A stretch of 41,896 nt of DNA from Acidimicrobiia bacterium (GCA_035651955.1 DASRES010000087.1:1-41896), one strand, 5' to 3'. Positions 1 through 8,313 are shown, numbered from the stretch's first letter. Numbers and translations: made by a program. Notes: generated by a model not told the origin, from the letters alone.

Positions 1-248
1 GAGTGGTCCTGGCCGTACTGACACGCAACCGAACGCTCGTCGCGCGCACGTTCGCGCTCGTCGTCTCACAAGTGTCAGGTGCGTCACGACGGAGGGGGAA
101 AAACGTCCCTGGCGCGTGGACCGCGGTCGTCCTTACACTGCCCACGGGGACGAGGCGATGCCGACCGCCTCGGAAGGGGACCGTCACGGTGGGCTTGGAC
201 CGTCGGCGGCGCGCGCTCGCGCGCGCGTGCGAAGTGAAGGCAGGCACG
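1..248. other. Left-edge non-coding stretch
   Basis: No gene is supported here. A frame is open from base 3 into the ketoacyl synthase, but its translation is Arg-rich and has no family features, so I treat it as upstream region. TACACT at 134-139 is a possible -10 element without a convincing -35. A gene on the left may end outside the window. Confidence 0.4.
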
Positions 249-1430
249 ATGCCGACGACGATCGACGCGACGGGCGGTGGCACCCGCACGCGTGTTGGGA
301 TCTGCGGAGTCGGGGCGGTCAGCGGCTACGGGTGGGGTCGCAAACGTCTTTGGGACGGGCTCGTCTCGGGGGAGTCCGCGGTGGTACCGCGTTCCGGATA
401 CGAGCGGGTGCTCGGTCACGACGTCGCCTATGCCGCGCTCGTGTCCGATGAAGGTCCGGACGGCATGAGCCGGTTCGCTGGCGCGTTGACGGGCGCGGTC
501 GATGAAGCCGTACAGGACGCGCTCGACCGAGGTTGGCGTCCGGGACCCAACGTCGGCTTGATTCATGCGGTCGTGCTCGGCGAGGTCGACGGCTGGCACG
601 ACTTCTGGACGGTCAACGGCGGGCACGTCCGCCGGCGCCAATACCTGAGCTTGATGCCATCGACCCCACTCGTCGCAGTCATGCAGCAACACGATTTTCA
701 CGGCCCGACCATGGCGGTCACGGCTATGTGCGCATCCGGCAACGCCGCAGCGCTGACAGCGAAGCTGTGGCTCGACGCCGGGGTCGCGAGCGACGTCGTT
801 GTCGTGGCTACGGACATCTCGGCCCGTCCGGAGAACATGCGCGCGTTCGTCGAGCTCGGCGCCGCAGTGGTCGACGCGCCCGCGCTCGACGTCTGCCGGC
901 CATTCCAGGAAGGCAGTCGCGGGTTCATCGGTGGCGAGGCGTCGATCGCCTTCGTCATGTCGAGCGGCGGAGCGCCGTACCTGCGGCTCGCGGGCGGCGC
1001 GATGACGAACGACGGGTTCCACCCGATCGCGATCCAGCCTGATCTGACTCAGGTTCGTCGCGCATTCGACGGAGCACTCACCGATGCGGGCGTGTCGCCG
1101 CTCGACGTCGTCTATGTGAACGCACACGGCACGGGAACGGCGCAATGTGACGCCGCTGAGGCACACATCCTCGACACTGTGTTCACCGAGGCGGTAGGGA
1201 TCTACTCGACAAAGCCACTGACCGGGCACTGTCAGGCTGCGTCGTCGGCGATCGAGCTCGCGGCGACGTGCATGGCGTACGAGACGGGAATCATCCCGGC
1301 GTCGCCCCGGGTCGCACCCGGTCACCCGCGCCTGTTGGACGGTCCGACCCTGCGACAGCCAGGGATCACCGTGAAGTCGTCGATCGGCATGGGCGGTCAC
1401 AACGCGGTGGTAGTGCTCACTGAGCCGTAG
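249..1430 (+). CDS. Stand-alone beta-ketoacyl synthase-like protein
   Basis: Predicted cytoplasmic condensing enzyme of the thiolase fold, 393 aa, close to the usual KAS I/II length. KAS enzymes join an acyl thioester to malonyl-ACP. The Cys-His-His triad is complete: Cys161 in AMCASGNAAAL, His293 in NAHGTGT and His327 in LTGHCQAAS, followed by the glycine-rich IGMGGHN near the C-terminus. ATG 249 is chosen because GAAGG lies 8 nt upstream. No acyl carrier protein, malonyltransferase, reductase or dehydratase is adjacent, so the substrate and pathway cannot be told; both fatty-acid and specialised-metabolite roles are possible. The family call is strong, the exact function is not. Confidence 0.85.
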   Translation: MPTTIDATGGGTRTRVGICGVGAVSGYGWGRKRLWDGLVSGESAVVPRSGYERVLGHDVAYAALVSDEGPDGMSRFAGALTGAVDEAVQDALDRGWRPGPNVGLIHAVVLGEVDGWHDFWTVNGGHVRRRQYLSLMPSTPLVAVMQQHDFHGPTMAVTAMCASGNAAALTAKLWLDAGVASDVVVVATDISARPENMRAFVELGAAVVDAPALDVCRPFQEGSRGFIGGEASIAFVMSSGGAPYLRLAGGAMTNDGFHPIAIQPDLTQVRRAFDGALTDAGVSPLDVVYVNAHGTGTAQCDAAEAHILDTVFTEAVGIYSTKPLTGHCQAASSAIELAATCMAYETGIIPASPRVAPGHPRLLDGPTLRQPGITVKSSIGMGGHNAVVVLTEP

Positions 1431-1510
1431 GAGCGGGCCGACCCGGCCGATCAGGCCCTGCGGCAAAGAGCCAGCTCCTACGTCGTAGCGCCCGTCACGT
1501 GCCGAAACGT

Positions 1511-1538
1511 TCAACCCGGCCATGCGACCGGTCGATAG
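1511..1538 (+). promoter_or_regulatory. Sigma-28 (FliA/WhiG)-like promoter of the GGDEF-EAL gene
   Basis: TCAAC (1511-1515), 15 nt, then GTCGATAG (1531-1538), close to the FliA-class pattern with a GCCGATAA -10. Transcription would start about 7 nt downstream, at or next to GTG 1546, which would make the mRNA leaderless. Two more sites of this type occur in the window (13861-13889 and 40302-40329). Confidence 0.45.
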
Positions 1539-1545
1539 GACGTAG

Positions 1546-4482
1546 GTGGTCGCGCATGGCAGTGGGTACGGCGATGAAGACCGGGGGCGCCTTGGGCGCA
1601 CCTCGGTCGAACGCGGAGCGGTCGACCTCGGTGCCTGCCACGGCCTCGCCATGCGTGTCGGCAGGATGGCGAGCTTTCTGTTCACAACCGCTGACGGCCA
1701 CCTGACCTGGCACGGATCAGTCGAAGACGTCGTAGGGTCTACGCCGTCTGGCGATCGGGCATCAACGCTCGCGCCCGGTGCGGACGTCGGACGTTGGCTG
1801 GTTGACCCCGTGATCGCGGTCGTGTGCGCGGGCGCCCCGTGGACCGACTACGCGCTCGAGCGCGAGGTCGTCGACGCGGGCGGGAAGTCGCAAGTCATTG
1901 CGGTCAGCGCGGAAGCGGTCATGGCGGGCGAGTCCGTCGTCGGGTGTGTCGGCGTCGTTGCGAATGTGACCGATCCCCGTAAGACGGAGCAGGCGCTCAA
2001 GGAGCACATCGACCGCTACCGACTCCTGGTGGAGCTCAGCCCTGACGGCATCATGGTCCACCAGAACGGGATCGTCCGCTGGGGCAACACATCGGCGCTG
2101 CGTATGGTCGGGGCACCATCCATCGACGCGGTCGTGGGCGACCCCATGGTCAAGTACGTTCACCCCGACTCACTGCCGGGAGTGCTCGCCCGCATCGCCG
2201 AGATGCGCGAAGACGACGACTATTCGCAACCGGCGGAGCTGACGCTGGTCCGTCTCGATGGCGGCGTGCTCGACGTCGAATCCGTCAGCGTGCGAACGAG
2301 GTGGGAGGGCGAGCCCGCCTTCCAGGTCATCCTACGTGACCTGACCGAGCGCCGGCGCGCGGAGGCGAGCCTGCGATACCAGGCCAACCTCGTCCAACAC
2401 GTGTCCGACGCGATCATCGGCGTCGACGGCGAGGGCGTCGTCGAGAGTTGGAACCCGGCCGCCGAGAAGACGTACGGCTTCACCGCCGAGGAGGCGATCG
2501 GCCGCCGGCTCGACGAGCTCGTCGGCGCGCCCGACGGGTTCGGGCGCGAGCCGATGGAGCCCCACGAGAGCGTGCACCGGCGCGCGGACGGCTCGCCGGT
2601 CGACGTGCGCGTGTCCGTCGCGCAGGTGCGGGACGTGCACGCCGTCACCGGTTCCGTGGTCGTGTGCGCGGACATCACCGAGTCGCGTCGCGCGGAGGCC
2701 GAGCGCCGCGCTGCGGACCAGCGCTACACCGCGGTGGTCGAGGCGCTCGAAGAGGGGATCATCGTCACCGACGACGCGGGTCGCGTGGCGGCTGCGAACC
2801 CGGCCGCCGAGCGGATCCTCGGCGAGGTCACGATCGGCGCCGACTTCTTCTCCGTGTTCTCCGGCGAACGGCTCGCGACGCACACCGACGGCCGGCCCTT
2901 CGACAAGGGCGACCACCCCGCCGCGGTGACGCTGCGATCGGGCGAGCCGGGCACGGGCGTCCTGATGGGCGTCGCGCGCGACGGACGCGACCGCCGCTGG
3001 CTGTCGATCCACTCGCGGCCGCTCGTCGCCGAGGGCGAGACCCGCCCCTACGGCGTCGTGTGCTCGTTCTCGGACGTCACCGAGCGGCGCAGCGCGGAGA
3101 ACCAGCTGAGCTACCAGGCCAAGCACGACGCGCTGACGGGGCTGCGCAACCGGGCGACGTTCGTGGAGGCGCTCGAGCAGGGGCTCGCGCACGCCCGGCG
3201 GTCGGGCTCGACGGTCTCGGTGCTCTTCGTCGACCTGGACCGGTTCAAGACCGTCAACGACTCGATGGGGCACCTCGACGGTGACGAGGTGCTCGTCGCG
3301 ATCGGAAAGCGGCTCCACGCCGCGACCCGCAACATCGACACGGTCGCGCGTCTCGCCGGCGACGAGTTCGTCGTGCTGTGCCTCGACCTGCCGAGCCCGG
3401 AGGCCGCGGAGCGGCGCGCCCAGGAGCTCGCGGAGCTCGTCGAGCAGCCGATCTCGCTCTCGTCGGGCCGGCAGGTCGTCATCACCGCGAGCGTCGGCGT
3501 GTCGTTCGTGCAGGGCGGTGTCGCGGACGCGGAAGAGGTGCTGCGCGACGCCGACGTCGCGATGTACCACGCGAAGCAGAAGGGGCGCGCGCGCGTCGAG
3601 CGGTTCGACCAGGCGCTGCGTGCCCAGGCCCAGCGACGGCTCGACATCGAGCGCGACCTGCGCATCGCGATCGAGGAAGGCCAGCTCGACGTCTACTATC
3701 AGCCGATCGCGTCGATGCTGTCGAACAAGGTCGTCGGCGTCGAGGCGCTCGTCCGCTGGAACCACCCGACGCGGGGCCCGATCACGCCGGGCGAGTTCAT
3801 CCCGATCGCCGAGGAGACCGGCCTCGTGCTGCCGCTCGGCACGTGGGTGCTGGAGCAGGCCTGCGCGCAGATGGCCCGCTGGAAGGCGACGGTCCCGGGT
3901 GCGCACGCGATGCACGTGAGCGTGAACCTGTCGGGGCGCCAGCTCGGCGACCCCGAGCTCGTCGCGACGATCGCCGAGGCGCTGCGCAAGTCCGGTCTCG
4001 ACCCCGAGTCGCTGTGGCTCGAGATCACCGAGTCGGTGCTCATGGACGACGCGGCCGGCGCGGCACGCACGCTCGCCGCGGTGCGCGCCCTCGGCGTGCA
4101 CCTCGTCATCGACGACTTCGGGACCGGTTACTCGTCGCTCGCGTACCTGAAGCGGTTCCCGGTCGACATGCTGAAGATCGACCGCTCGTTCGTCGACGGT
4201 CTCGGCAGCGACCCGGAGAGCGAGGCGATCGTGCACGCGGTCGTCGAGCTCGCGCGGTCGCTCAACCTGACCGTCGTCGCCGAGGGCGTCGAGACGACCG
4301 ACCAGCTCGCGGAGATCCGCCGCCTCGGCTGCACGATGTGCCAGGGGTTCCTCATCGCCCGGCCGGTGCCGGCGAACCAGGTCTCGTTCGAGATCGCGGT
4401 CCCCGCACCGCTGTGGCGGCCGCGCGACGTCGAGGCGGAGACGCCGGAGTCGTCCGGCCGCTCGAACCGCCGGCACGGCTGA
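1546..4482 (+). CDS. PAS(4)-GGDEF-EAL cyclic-di-GMP turnover protein
   Basis: A 978-aa cytoplasmic signalling protein with no obvious membrane segment. Roughly four PAS modules (about 40-140, 150-275, 285-395, 400-525) precede a GGDEF domain (about 530-690) and an EAL domain (about 700-960). The diguanylate cyclase signature is AGDEF (604-608), a variant often active. The phosphodiesterase signatures are intact: EAL 733-735, EITESVL, DDFGTGYSSL from 856, KIDRSF and EGVET from 913. It could therefore make or degrade c-di-GMP, with PAS input choosing. GTG 1546 is favoured by AGGA 5 nt upstream and by a putative promoter placing the transcript start there; ATG 1651 is an alternative that would shorten the first PAS lead-in. 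It ends 4 nt from the convergent crotonase gene. Confidence 0.93.
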   Translation: MVAHGSGYGDEDRGRLGRTSVERGAVDLGACHGLAMRVGRMASFLFTTADGHLTWHGSVEDVVGSTPSGDRASTLAPGADVGRWLVDPVIAVVCAGAPWTDYALEREVVDAGGKSQVIAVSAEAVMAGESVVGCVGVVANVTDPRKTEQALKEHIDRYRLLVELSPDGIMVHQNGIVRWGNTSALRMVGAPSIDAVVGDPMVKYVHPDSLPGVLARIAEMREDDDYSQPAELTLVRLDGGVLDVESVSVRTRWEGEPAFQVILRDLTERRRAEASLRYQANLVQHVSDAIIGVDGEGVVESWNPAAEKTYGFTAEEAIGRRLDELVGAPDGFGREPMEPHESVHRRADGSPVDVRVSVAQVRDVHAVTGSVVVCADITESRRAEAERRAADQRYTAVVEALEEGIIVTDDAGRVAAANPAAERILGEVTIGADFFSVFSGERLATHTDGRPFDKGDHPAAVTLRSGEPGTGVLMGVARDGRDRRWLSIHSRPLVAEGETRPYGVVCSFSDVTERRSAENQLSYQAKHDALTGLRNRATFVEALEQGLAHARRSGSTVSVLFVDLDRFKTVNDSMGHLDGDEVLVAIGKRLHAATRNIDTVARLAGDEFVVLCLDLPSPEAAERRAQELAELVEQPISLSSGRQVVITASVGVSFVQGGVADAEEVLRDADVAMYHAKQKGRARVERFDQALRAQAQRRLDIERDLRIAIEEGQLDVYYQPIASMLSNKVVGVEALVRWNHPTRGPITPGEFIPIAEETGLVLPLGTWVLEQACAQMARWKATVPGAHAMHVSVNLSGRQLGDPELVATIAEALRKSGLDPESLWLEITESVLMDDAAGAARTLAAVRALGVHLVIDDFGTGYSSLAYLKRFPVDMLKIDRSFVDGLGSDPESEAIVHAVVELARSLNLTVVAEGVETTDQLAEIRRLGCTMCQGFLIARPVPANQVSFEIAVPAPLWRPRDVEAETPESSGRSNRRHG

Positions 4483-4486
4483 TCGG

Positions 4487-5263
4487 TCACCGCGCGCGCC
4501 ATTGCGGCTCGCGTCCCTCGCGTGCCGCGCTCATCCCTTCGCGCGCGTCTTCGGTCGCGCCGGCGACGCGCCGCATCGTCTCGCCCAAGCGGACGGCGTC
4601 GAGCCACGGCAGCGTCCGTCCCCGGTAGGCCATCTCCTTCGTCGCTCGGACCGCCAGCGGCGCGGCGCGCACGAGCCGGTCGGCGAGCCGGCGCGCCGCG
4701 GGCATCAGCTCGGCCGCCGGGACGACGTCCAGCACGAGGCCGATCTCCTTCGCGCGCGACGCGCCGATCCGGTCGCCGGTCAGCAGCAGCTCGAGCGCGT
4801 GCTGCATCGGGACGCGGCCTGGGAGACGGATCGCGCCGACGATCGTCGGCACACCGAGCTTGACCTCCGGGAACCCGAACTCGGCCCGTTCGCTCGCGAG
4901 GACGAAGTCGCACGCGGTGACCGCGGTGAGGCCGTAGCCGAGGCAGTAGCCGTCGACCGCCGCGATCGTCGGCTTCCACAGCTCGAGACCGCTCTCGAAC
5001 GAGTTGATCGTCGGGATCTCCCAGAACGACCCCGGCCACGCGCCCGCGGCACCGGCGCCGTCGTGGAGGTCGGCGCCCGCGCAGAACGCGCGGCCGGCGC
5101 CGGTGACGATCGCGACCCACGCGTCCTCGTCGTCCCGGAACCGCTCCCATGCCGCGTTCAGGTCACGCCGCATCTGCGCGTTGATCGCGTTGAGCGCGTC
5201 GGGTCGGTCGTACGTGATCGTTGCCACGTGCCCGTCGCGCTCGTACCGCACGGTGTCGCCCAC
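4487..5263 (-). CDS. Enoyl-CoA hydratase/isomerase (crotonase) family protein
   Basis: A 258-aa crotonase-fold enzyme, normal length for the family, acting on an acyl-CoA in the cytoplasm. The oxyanion-hole strand AFCAGADLH (about 59-67), the AAVDGYCLGYG loop and FPEVKLG are visible. Of the two catalytic glutamates of classic enoyl-CoA hydratase, the one in PE(V/I)xLG is present (Glu133). The one in GGGxELAxxCD is replaced by Thr113 (GYGLTAVTACD). The protein may be an isomerase or another crotonase rather than a simple hydratase. GTG 5263 is supported by GGAGG about 6 nt upstream; the frame stays open further but only as antisense to other genes. The next genes downstream on the minus strand's upstream side are co-directional. 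Confidence 0.88.
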   Translation of the reverse strand: MGDTVRYERDGHVATITYDRPDALNAINAQMRRDLNAAWERFRDDEDAWVAIVTGAGRAFCAGADLHDGAGAAGAWPGSFWEIPTINSFESGLELWKPTIAAVDGYCLGYGLTAVTACDFVLASERAEFGFPEVKLGVPTIVGAIRLPGRVPMQHALELLLTGDRIGASRAKEIGLVLDVVPAAELMPAARRLADRLVRAAPLAVRATKEMAYRGRTLPWLDAVRLGETMRRVAGATEDAREGMSAAREGREPQWRAR

Positions 5264-5304
5264 GCCGGTCCTCCGCTGGTCGGGAACGGCGCCAGTGTGG
5301 CGCG

Positions 5305-5958
5305 CTACGGGCGCGTCGGCGCCCACGGCGCCGCGGCCTGCGCGACGAGCTGCGCGAACGCCACCTGTCCTGCGGGTGTCAGGTGCGGGCCGGGACCGAC
5401 GTGCCACTCGGGACGGCCGGCGAACCGGCCGCTGAAGTCGACGATGTGGAGGTTCGACCACTGCTTCGCGGCCGCTTCCAGGTCGCGGTTCACGCGCGCC
5501 GCGTTGGCGGAGTCCAGCCGCCCCTCCTGGACGTTCAGCCACAGCACGTGCGGCACGTGCGCCAGCGCGTCCTTCATGGCGTCGATCGACGCCGGCACCT
5601 TCGCGCAGCAGACGTTCGGCGCGGTGTCGTTCGTCCCCAGCTCGACCACGACGACCTCGGGGAACAGGCGCTGCACGAGGCGGCGGGCCGCTCCCGGCCA
5701 CCCGCCGTGCGTCCCACCCGCGATCGTCGAGCCCGAGATGCCCTGAACCGTGGGATGCCAGCCGGCTGCCGCGAGCGCGGCCTTCACCTCGCGCGTCGAC
5801 TGCACGGTGATCGAGTCGCCGATCACGACGATGTTGGCCTTGACGGCCTCGTACCCCGATCCGCCGCACCCAGCGAGCGCGACCGCGCCGAGGAGACACG
5901 CGGCGGCGGCCGCGCCGGTTGCGAACCCGATCGTCGTGTGGGTGCTCCGCCGGCTCAC
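5305..5958 (-). CDS. SGNH/GDSL-type hydrolase lipoprotein
   Basis: A 217-aa exported protein. The N-terminus has basic residues, a hydrophobic stretch and a lipobox LAGC, so Cys31 is a likely lipidated residue and the enzyme would face the outside of the cell membrane. SGNH blocks follow: block I GDSIT with nucleophile Ser49, a Gly region near 73-86, block III GTND (108-111), and block V as PHLTPAGQ with the catalytic His. The Asp usually three residues before that His is a Pro (VGPGPHLT), so the triad looks incomplete. Members of the family remove acyl groups from lipids or glycans; the substrate here is unknown. The start is GTG 5958 without a clear ribosome site. Confidence 0.8.
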   Translation of the reverse strand: MSRRSTHTTIGFATGAAAAACLLGAVALAGCGGSGYEAVKANIVVIGDSITVQSTREVKAALAAAGWHPTVQGISGSTIAGGTHGGWPGAARRLVQRLFPEVVVVELGTNDTAPNVCCAKVPASIDAMKDALAHVPHVLWLNVQEGRLDSANAARVNRDLEAAAKQWSNLHIVDFSGRFAGRPEWHVGPGPHLTPAGQVAFAQLVAQAAAPWAPTRP

Positions 5959-5988
5959 GCGGGGAGCATTCCCTCGCGCGCGCCGTCG

Positions 5989-6726
5989 TCAGTCGAACCA
6001 GTCGAACGCGCCGTACGGATCGACCGTGCGCAGCACGCGCGCGAAGCGCAGCGACGATCCCGTGCGCGCGGTCGCGTCGGTGTAGAGGCCGCTCGCCGCG
6101 CCCGCGACCGCGGCCGGGTCGCCGTCGATCCACGCGACGTGGATCGTGCGGCGGGGCGGGTTCGCGGCCAGCGTGGTCGCAGCGTCCGGCATCGCCTCGA
6201 ACCACCACACGCCCGCGACGCCGGGAGTCGCCACGAGCGCGGGACAGAGGACGTCGTCGGTGTGGCGCGCCACCTCGTCACCCCGACGCGGGTCGTCGAC
6301 GTCGAGCAACGCGACGAGCACACCGCGGTGCGGTCGGTACGGCACGGCGTCGGGCGCGACGAGCGCGCGCGGGGCGACGTACGTCTTCACGAGCCGGAAC
6401 GGACCGCCGAGCAGCGCGCGGCGATGCCGGTGGAACCGCCCGAGCGCTCGGAGCGCGTGGCCGAGCCCGAGGAACTCGCCGAGCGTCCGGTCGGCCGGCT
6501 CGGTCATGAGGTACGCAGTCACGTAGTGCACCGCGTCGAGCGCGTCGTCGTCGCCGACGCGCGCGATGTCGCGCGTCGCGACCCACCGCTGCCCCCACAC
6601 GATCCCCGGCAGCGCGAGGTTCTCGGGCATGTGGTCGAAGAGGTGCCACTCGTTGTAGGCCGCGTGCTCGCGGGGCTCGGTGATCTCGGTGAACGAGAAG
6701 TACGCGAAGTCGACCTTCGGCGGCAC
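5989..6726 (-). CDS. Uncharacterised protein, possible dimeric alpha/beta-barrel (EthD-like)
   Basis: A 245-aa soluble protein without signal peptide or membrane helix. The N-terminal part (FAYFSFTE, then YNEWHLFDHMPENLALPG) resembles the ferredoxin-like dimeric barrel group of EthD/monooxygenase-like proteins, where a conserved His sits in a 'W-H--DH-P' stretch. A second, weaker copy of the fold may span about 120-245 (RGVLVALLDV, GVAGVWWFEA). The start is GTG 6726, only 2 nt after the stop of the upstream HhH-GPD gene, so the two are probably translationally coupled. GAAGG lies about 10 nt upstream. The biochemical role cannot be told from sequence; the fold assignment is moderately supported. 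Confidence 0.65.
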   Translation of the reverse strand: MPPKVDFAYFSFTEITEPREHAAYNEWHLFDHMPENLALPGIVWGQRWVATRDIARVGDDDALDAVHYVTAYLMTEPADRTLGEFLGLGHALRALGRFHRHRRALLGGPFRLVKTYVAPRALVAPDAVPYRPHRGVLVALLDVDDPRRGDEVARHTDDVLCPALVATPGVAGVWWFEAMPDAATTLAANPPRRTIHVAWIDGDPAAVAGAASGLYTDATARTGSSLRFARVLRTVDPYGAFDWFD

Positions 6727-6728
6727 GA

Positions 6729-7316
6729 TCAGTCGGCCTTCGACTTCCCGCGCGCCTTCTGCGCACGCTTCCACTCGCGGACGCGGGCGAGCGACGACGG
6801 CGAGTCGACGTCGGCGACCGACCGCGGTGTGGTGTCGCCGAACGGGCGCGCGGCCTGCTCCCAACCTTTCGGCGCGACACCGAGCCGCTTGCCGAGGATC
6901 GCGAGGAGGATCTTCGCCTTCTCGTCGCCGTATCCGGGCAGCGCACGCAGCCGTTCGAGCACGGTCGTCGCGTCCGGCGCGCCCTTCCAGATCTTCGACG
7001 CGTCGCCGTCGTAGTGGTCGACGACGTGCTGCGCGAGCGCGTGCGCGCGCTTCGCCATCGAGCCCGGGAACCGGTGGAGCGCGGGCTTCTCCTTGAACCG
7101 CGCCTCGACCTCTTCCGGCGACAGCGCGGCCAGGGCGCGGGCGTCCAACGTGCCGCCGAGCCGGTCACGCAGCAGCGCCGGGCCGCGGAACGCCCACTCC
7201 ATCGGCACCTGCTGGTCGAGGAGCATGCCGAGCAGGAGCGCGAACGGGTTGTCGACGAGCAGACGGTTCGCGTCGTCGTCACTCGTGATCGGGATGTCAC
7301 GCTTCGGCCGCGGCAC
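6729..7316 (-). CDS. HhH-GPD-type base excision repair family protein
   Basis: A 195-aa protein matching the short actinobacterial HhH-GPD family. LLGMLLDQQVPMEWAF resembles the helical start of EndoIII/MutY-like glycosylases, and the hairpin motif LRALPGYGDEKAKILLAI (about 123-140) is the DNA-backbone binding helix-hairpin-helix. The Lys of bifunctional glycosylases is not clearly placed, because DEK shifts it by one position, and I see neither an obvious catalytic Asp after the hairpin nor an iron-sulfur Cys cluster. Glycosylase activity is therefore uncertain. The C-terminus is very basic (KRAQKARGKSKAD), fitting DNA binding. The start is GTG 7316. It is the first gene of a pair with the barrel protein downstream, and lies after a strong hairpin at 7331-7359. 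Confidence 0.8.
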   Translation of the reverse strand: MPRPKRDIPITSDDDANRLLVDNPFALLLGMLLDQQVPMEWAFRGPALLRDRLGGTLDARALAALSPEEVEARFKEKPALHRFPGSMAKRAHALAQHVVDHYDGDASKIWKGAPDATTVLERLRALPGYGDEKAKILLAILGKRLGVAPKGWEQAARPFGDTTPRSVADVDSPSSLARVREWKRAQKARGKSKAD

Positions 7317-7330
7317 GGGGCGGCAGCCTA

Positions 7331-7359
7331 AGAGCGTGCGCCCTACAGGCGCACGCTCT
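7331..7359 (-). terminator. Perfect 12-bp hairpin after the SDR transcript
   Basis: AGAGCGTGCGCC (7331-7342) pairs perfectly with GGCGCACGCTCT (7348-7359) around a 5-nt loop. It lies downstream of the SDR gene and just upstream of the HhH-GPD gene, both on the minus strand, so a terminator is likely even though no U-run follows. The stop codon of a possible 37-aa ORF falls in the loop. Confidence 0.6.
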
Positions 7360-7456
7360 CGATGTGGCCGCTCTCGGCGCTGTTGGCGCCAGGCCGCTTG
7401 GCCACGGCTCGCTGCTCGGTGGGATACCCGCCTCGCGGCCGCTCGCCTTGAGGCAC
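7343..7456 (-). CDS. Possible 37-aa ORF ending in a hairpin loop
   Basis: After the SDR stop, GTG 7456 opens a 37-codon frame beginning VPQGERPRGGYP and ending SAESGHIESVRL. About 80% or more of its codons end in G or C, like real genes here, and the TAG stop sits in the loop of the perfect hairpin 7331-7359. It starts 4 nt after the SDR stop, so re-initiation would suffice for translation. A second frame in the same stretch is also open, so the codon bias alone is weak evidence. No family is recognised; this may instead be a non-coding conserved RNA or a read-through tail. Confidence 0.3.
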   Translation of the reverse strand: MPQGERPRGGYPTEQRAVAKRPGANSAESGHIESVRL

Positions 7457-7460
7457 ACGC

Positions 7461-8255
7461 TCACACGTCCGGCAGATCGAGTGCGAGGTTCGGCTCCTCG
7501 AGCCCGCCGTCGACCTCGAACAGCTTGCCGGTGACGAAGCTCGACGCCGGCGACGCGAGATAGAGCGCGCAGAGCGCGATGTCCTCGGGACGGCCGAGGC
7601 GGCGCAGTGGTGTACGGCGCACCATCTCGTCGTGCAGCGTCTCGTTCGTCAGGACCGTCCCGAGCGCGGACGTCGCGACGGATCCGACGGCGACACCGTT
7701 GACGCGGATGCGCGGCGCGAGGTCCGCGGCCATGAGCCGCGTCATGTGCGACAGCGCGGCCTTGGCCGTCCCGTACGCGACGAAGCCACGGTCGCGCAGG
7801 CGTCCGATCGCGGACGAGATGTTGACGACCGCGCCCCCGCCGGACTCGAGCATGCGCGGCACCGCGTGCTTCGTGAGCGCGAACGCGGTCGTCACGTTGA
7901 AGTGGAACGCACGCTCGAGGTAGCCCTCCGACGTGTCGAGCAACGGGCGCGGCGCGGTGCCGCCGGCGTTGTTGACGACGACGTCGACACGGCCGAGCTC
8001 GCTGCTCGCGCGTTCCACGAGCTCGCGGAGCAGATCGGTGTCGTTCACGTCGCCGGGCACGACCACCGCGCGGCGGCCGGCGGCCCGGACGTCGTCGGCG
8101 ACCTCGTCGAGCTGCTCCACCGTCCGCGCGGTCAGCGCCACGTCGGCACCGGCGCGCGCGTACGTCCGCGCGACCGCGGCGCCGATCCCCCGGCCGGCGC
8201 CGGTCACGATCGCCACGCGGCCCGTGAGCCGGAACGGTTCGAGCACGTCGTCCAC
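7461..8255 (-). CDS. SDR family NAD(P)-dependent oxidoreductase
   Basis: A 264-aa classical short-chain dehydrogenase. The Rossmann dinucleotide site is TGAGRGIG (about 19-26), the structural NNAG motif follows near residue 100, and the active site is Ser in NISSAIG plus the YGTAK Tyr-Lys pair, so the catalytic residues are complete. The C-terminal PLRRLGRPEDIA and FEVDGG are typical of FabG-like members. Ketone/alcohol substrates cannot be told. The start is GTG 8255: no purine-rich ribosome site exists upstream, but TACGCT stands 9 nt before it, fitting a leaderless transcript. It is divergent from the 54-aa basic protein gene. Confidence 0.92.
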   Translation of the reverse strand: MDDVLEPFRLTGRVAIVTGAGRGIGAAVARTYARAGADVALTARTVEQLDEVADDVRAAGRRAVVVPGDVNDTDLLRELVERASSELGRVDVVVNNAGGTAPRPLLDTSEGYLERAFHFNVTTAFALTKHAVPRMLESGGGAVVNISSAIGRLRDRGFVAYGTAKAALSHMTRLMAADLAPRIRVNGVAVGSVATSALGTVLTNETLHDEMVRRTPLRRLGRPEDIALCALYLASPASSFVTGKLFEVDGGLEEPNLALDLPDV

Positions 8256-8264
8256 GGGCGGGGG

Positions 8265-8270
8265 AGCGTA
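8265..8270 (-). promoter_or_regulatory. Leaderless-type -10 box of the SDR gene
   Basis: TACGCT on the minus strand, 9 nt upstream of GTG 8255, with no Shine-Dalgarno sequence between them. Confidence 0.45.
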
Positions 8271-8313
8271 CCGGGACGGCCCGGCCGGCCGGTTTGCGGG
8301 GTCCGCCGCCGCG

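Noticed and set aside
84-1685. Long minus-strand open frame (533 aa) opposite the ketoacyl synthase
   Set aside because: It is antisense to a gene with an intact family signature, is Arg/Asp/His-rich and has no family similarity; long antisense frames are expected in GC-rich DNA.
2332-4476. 714-aa minus-strand frame opposite GGDEF-EAL
   Set aside because: Antisense shadow; the plus-strand product has complete GGDEF and EAL motifs.
5264-6208. Upstream extension of the crotonase frame to 573 aa
   Set aside because: The extra 315 residues are antisense-frame composition over the SGNH and barrel protein genes; GTG 5263 has a good ribosome site.
7439-7446. Further sigma-28-like site on the minus strand near CTCAAG
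   Set aside because: TCAAG is followed at 15 nt by GCGGGTAT, which lacks the CGATA core, and it lies inside the possible small ORF.
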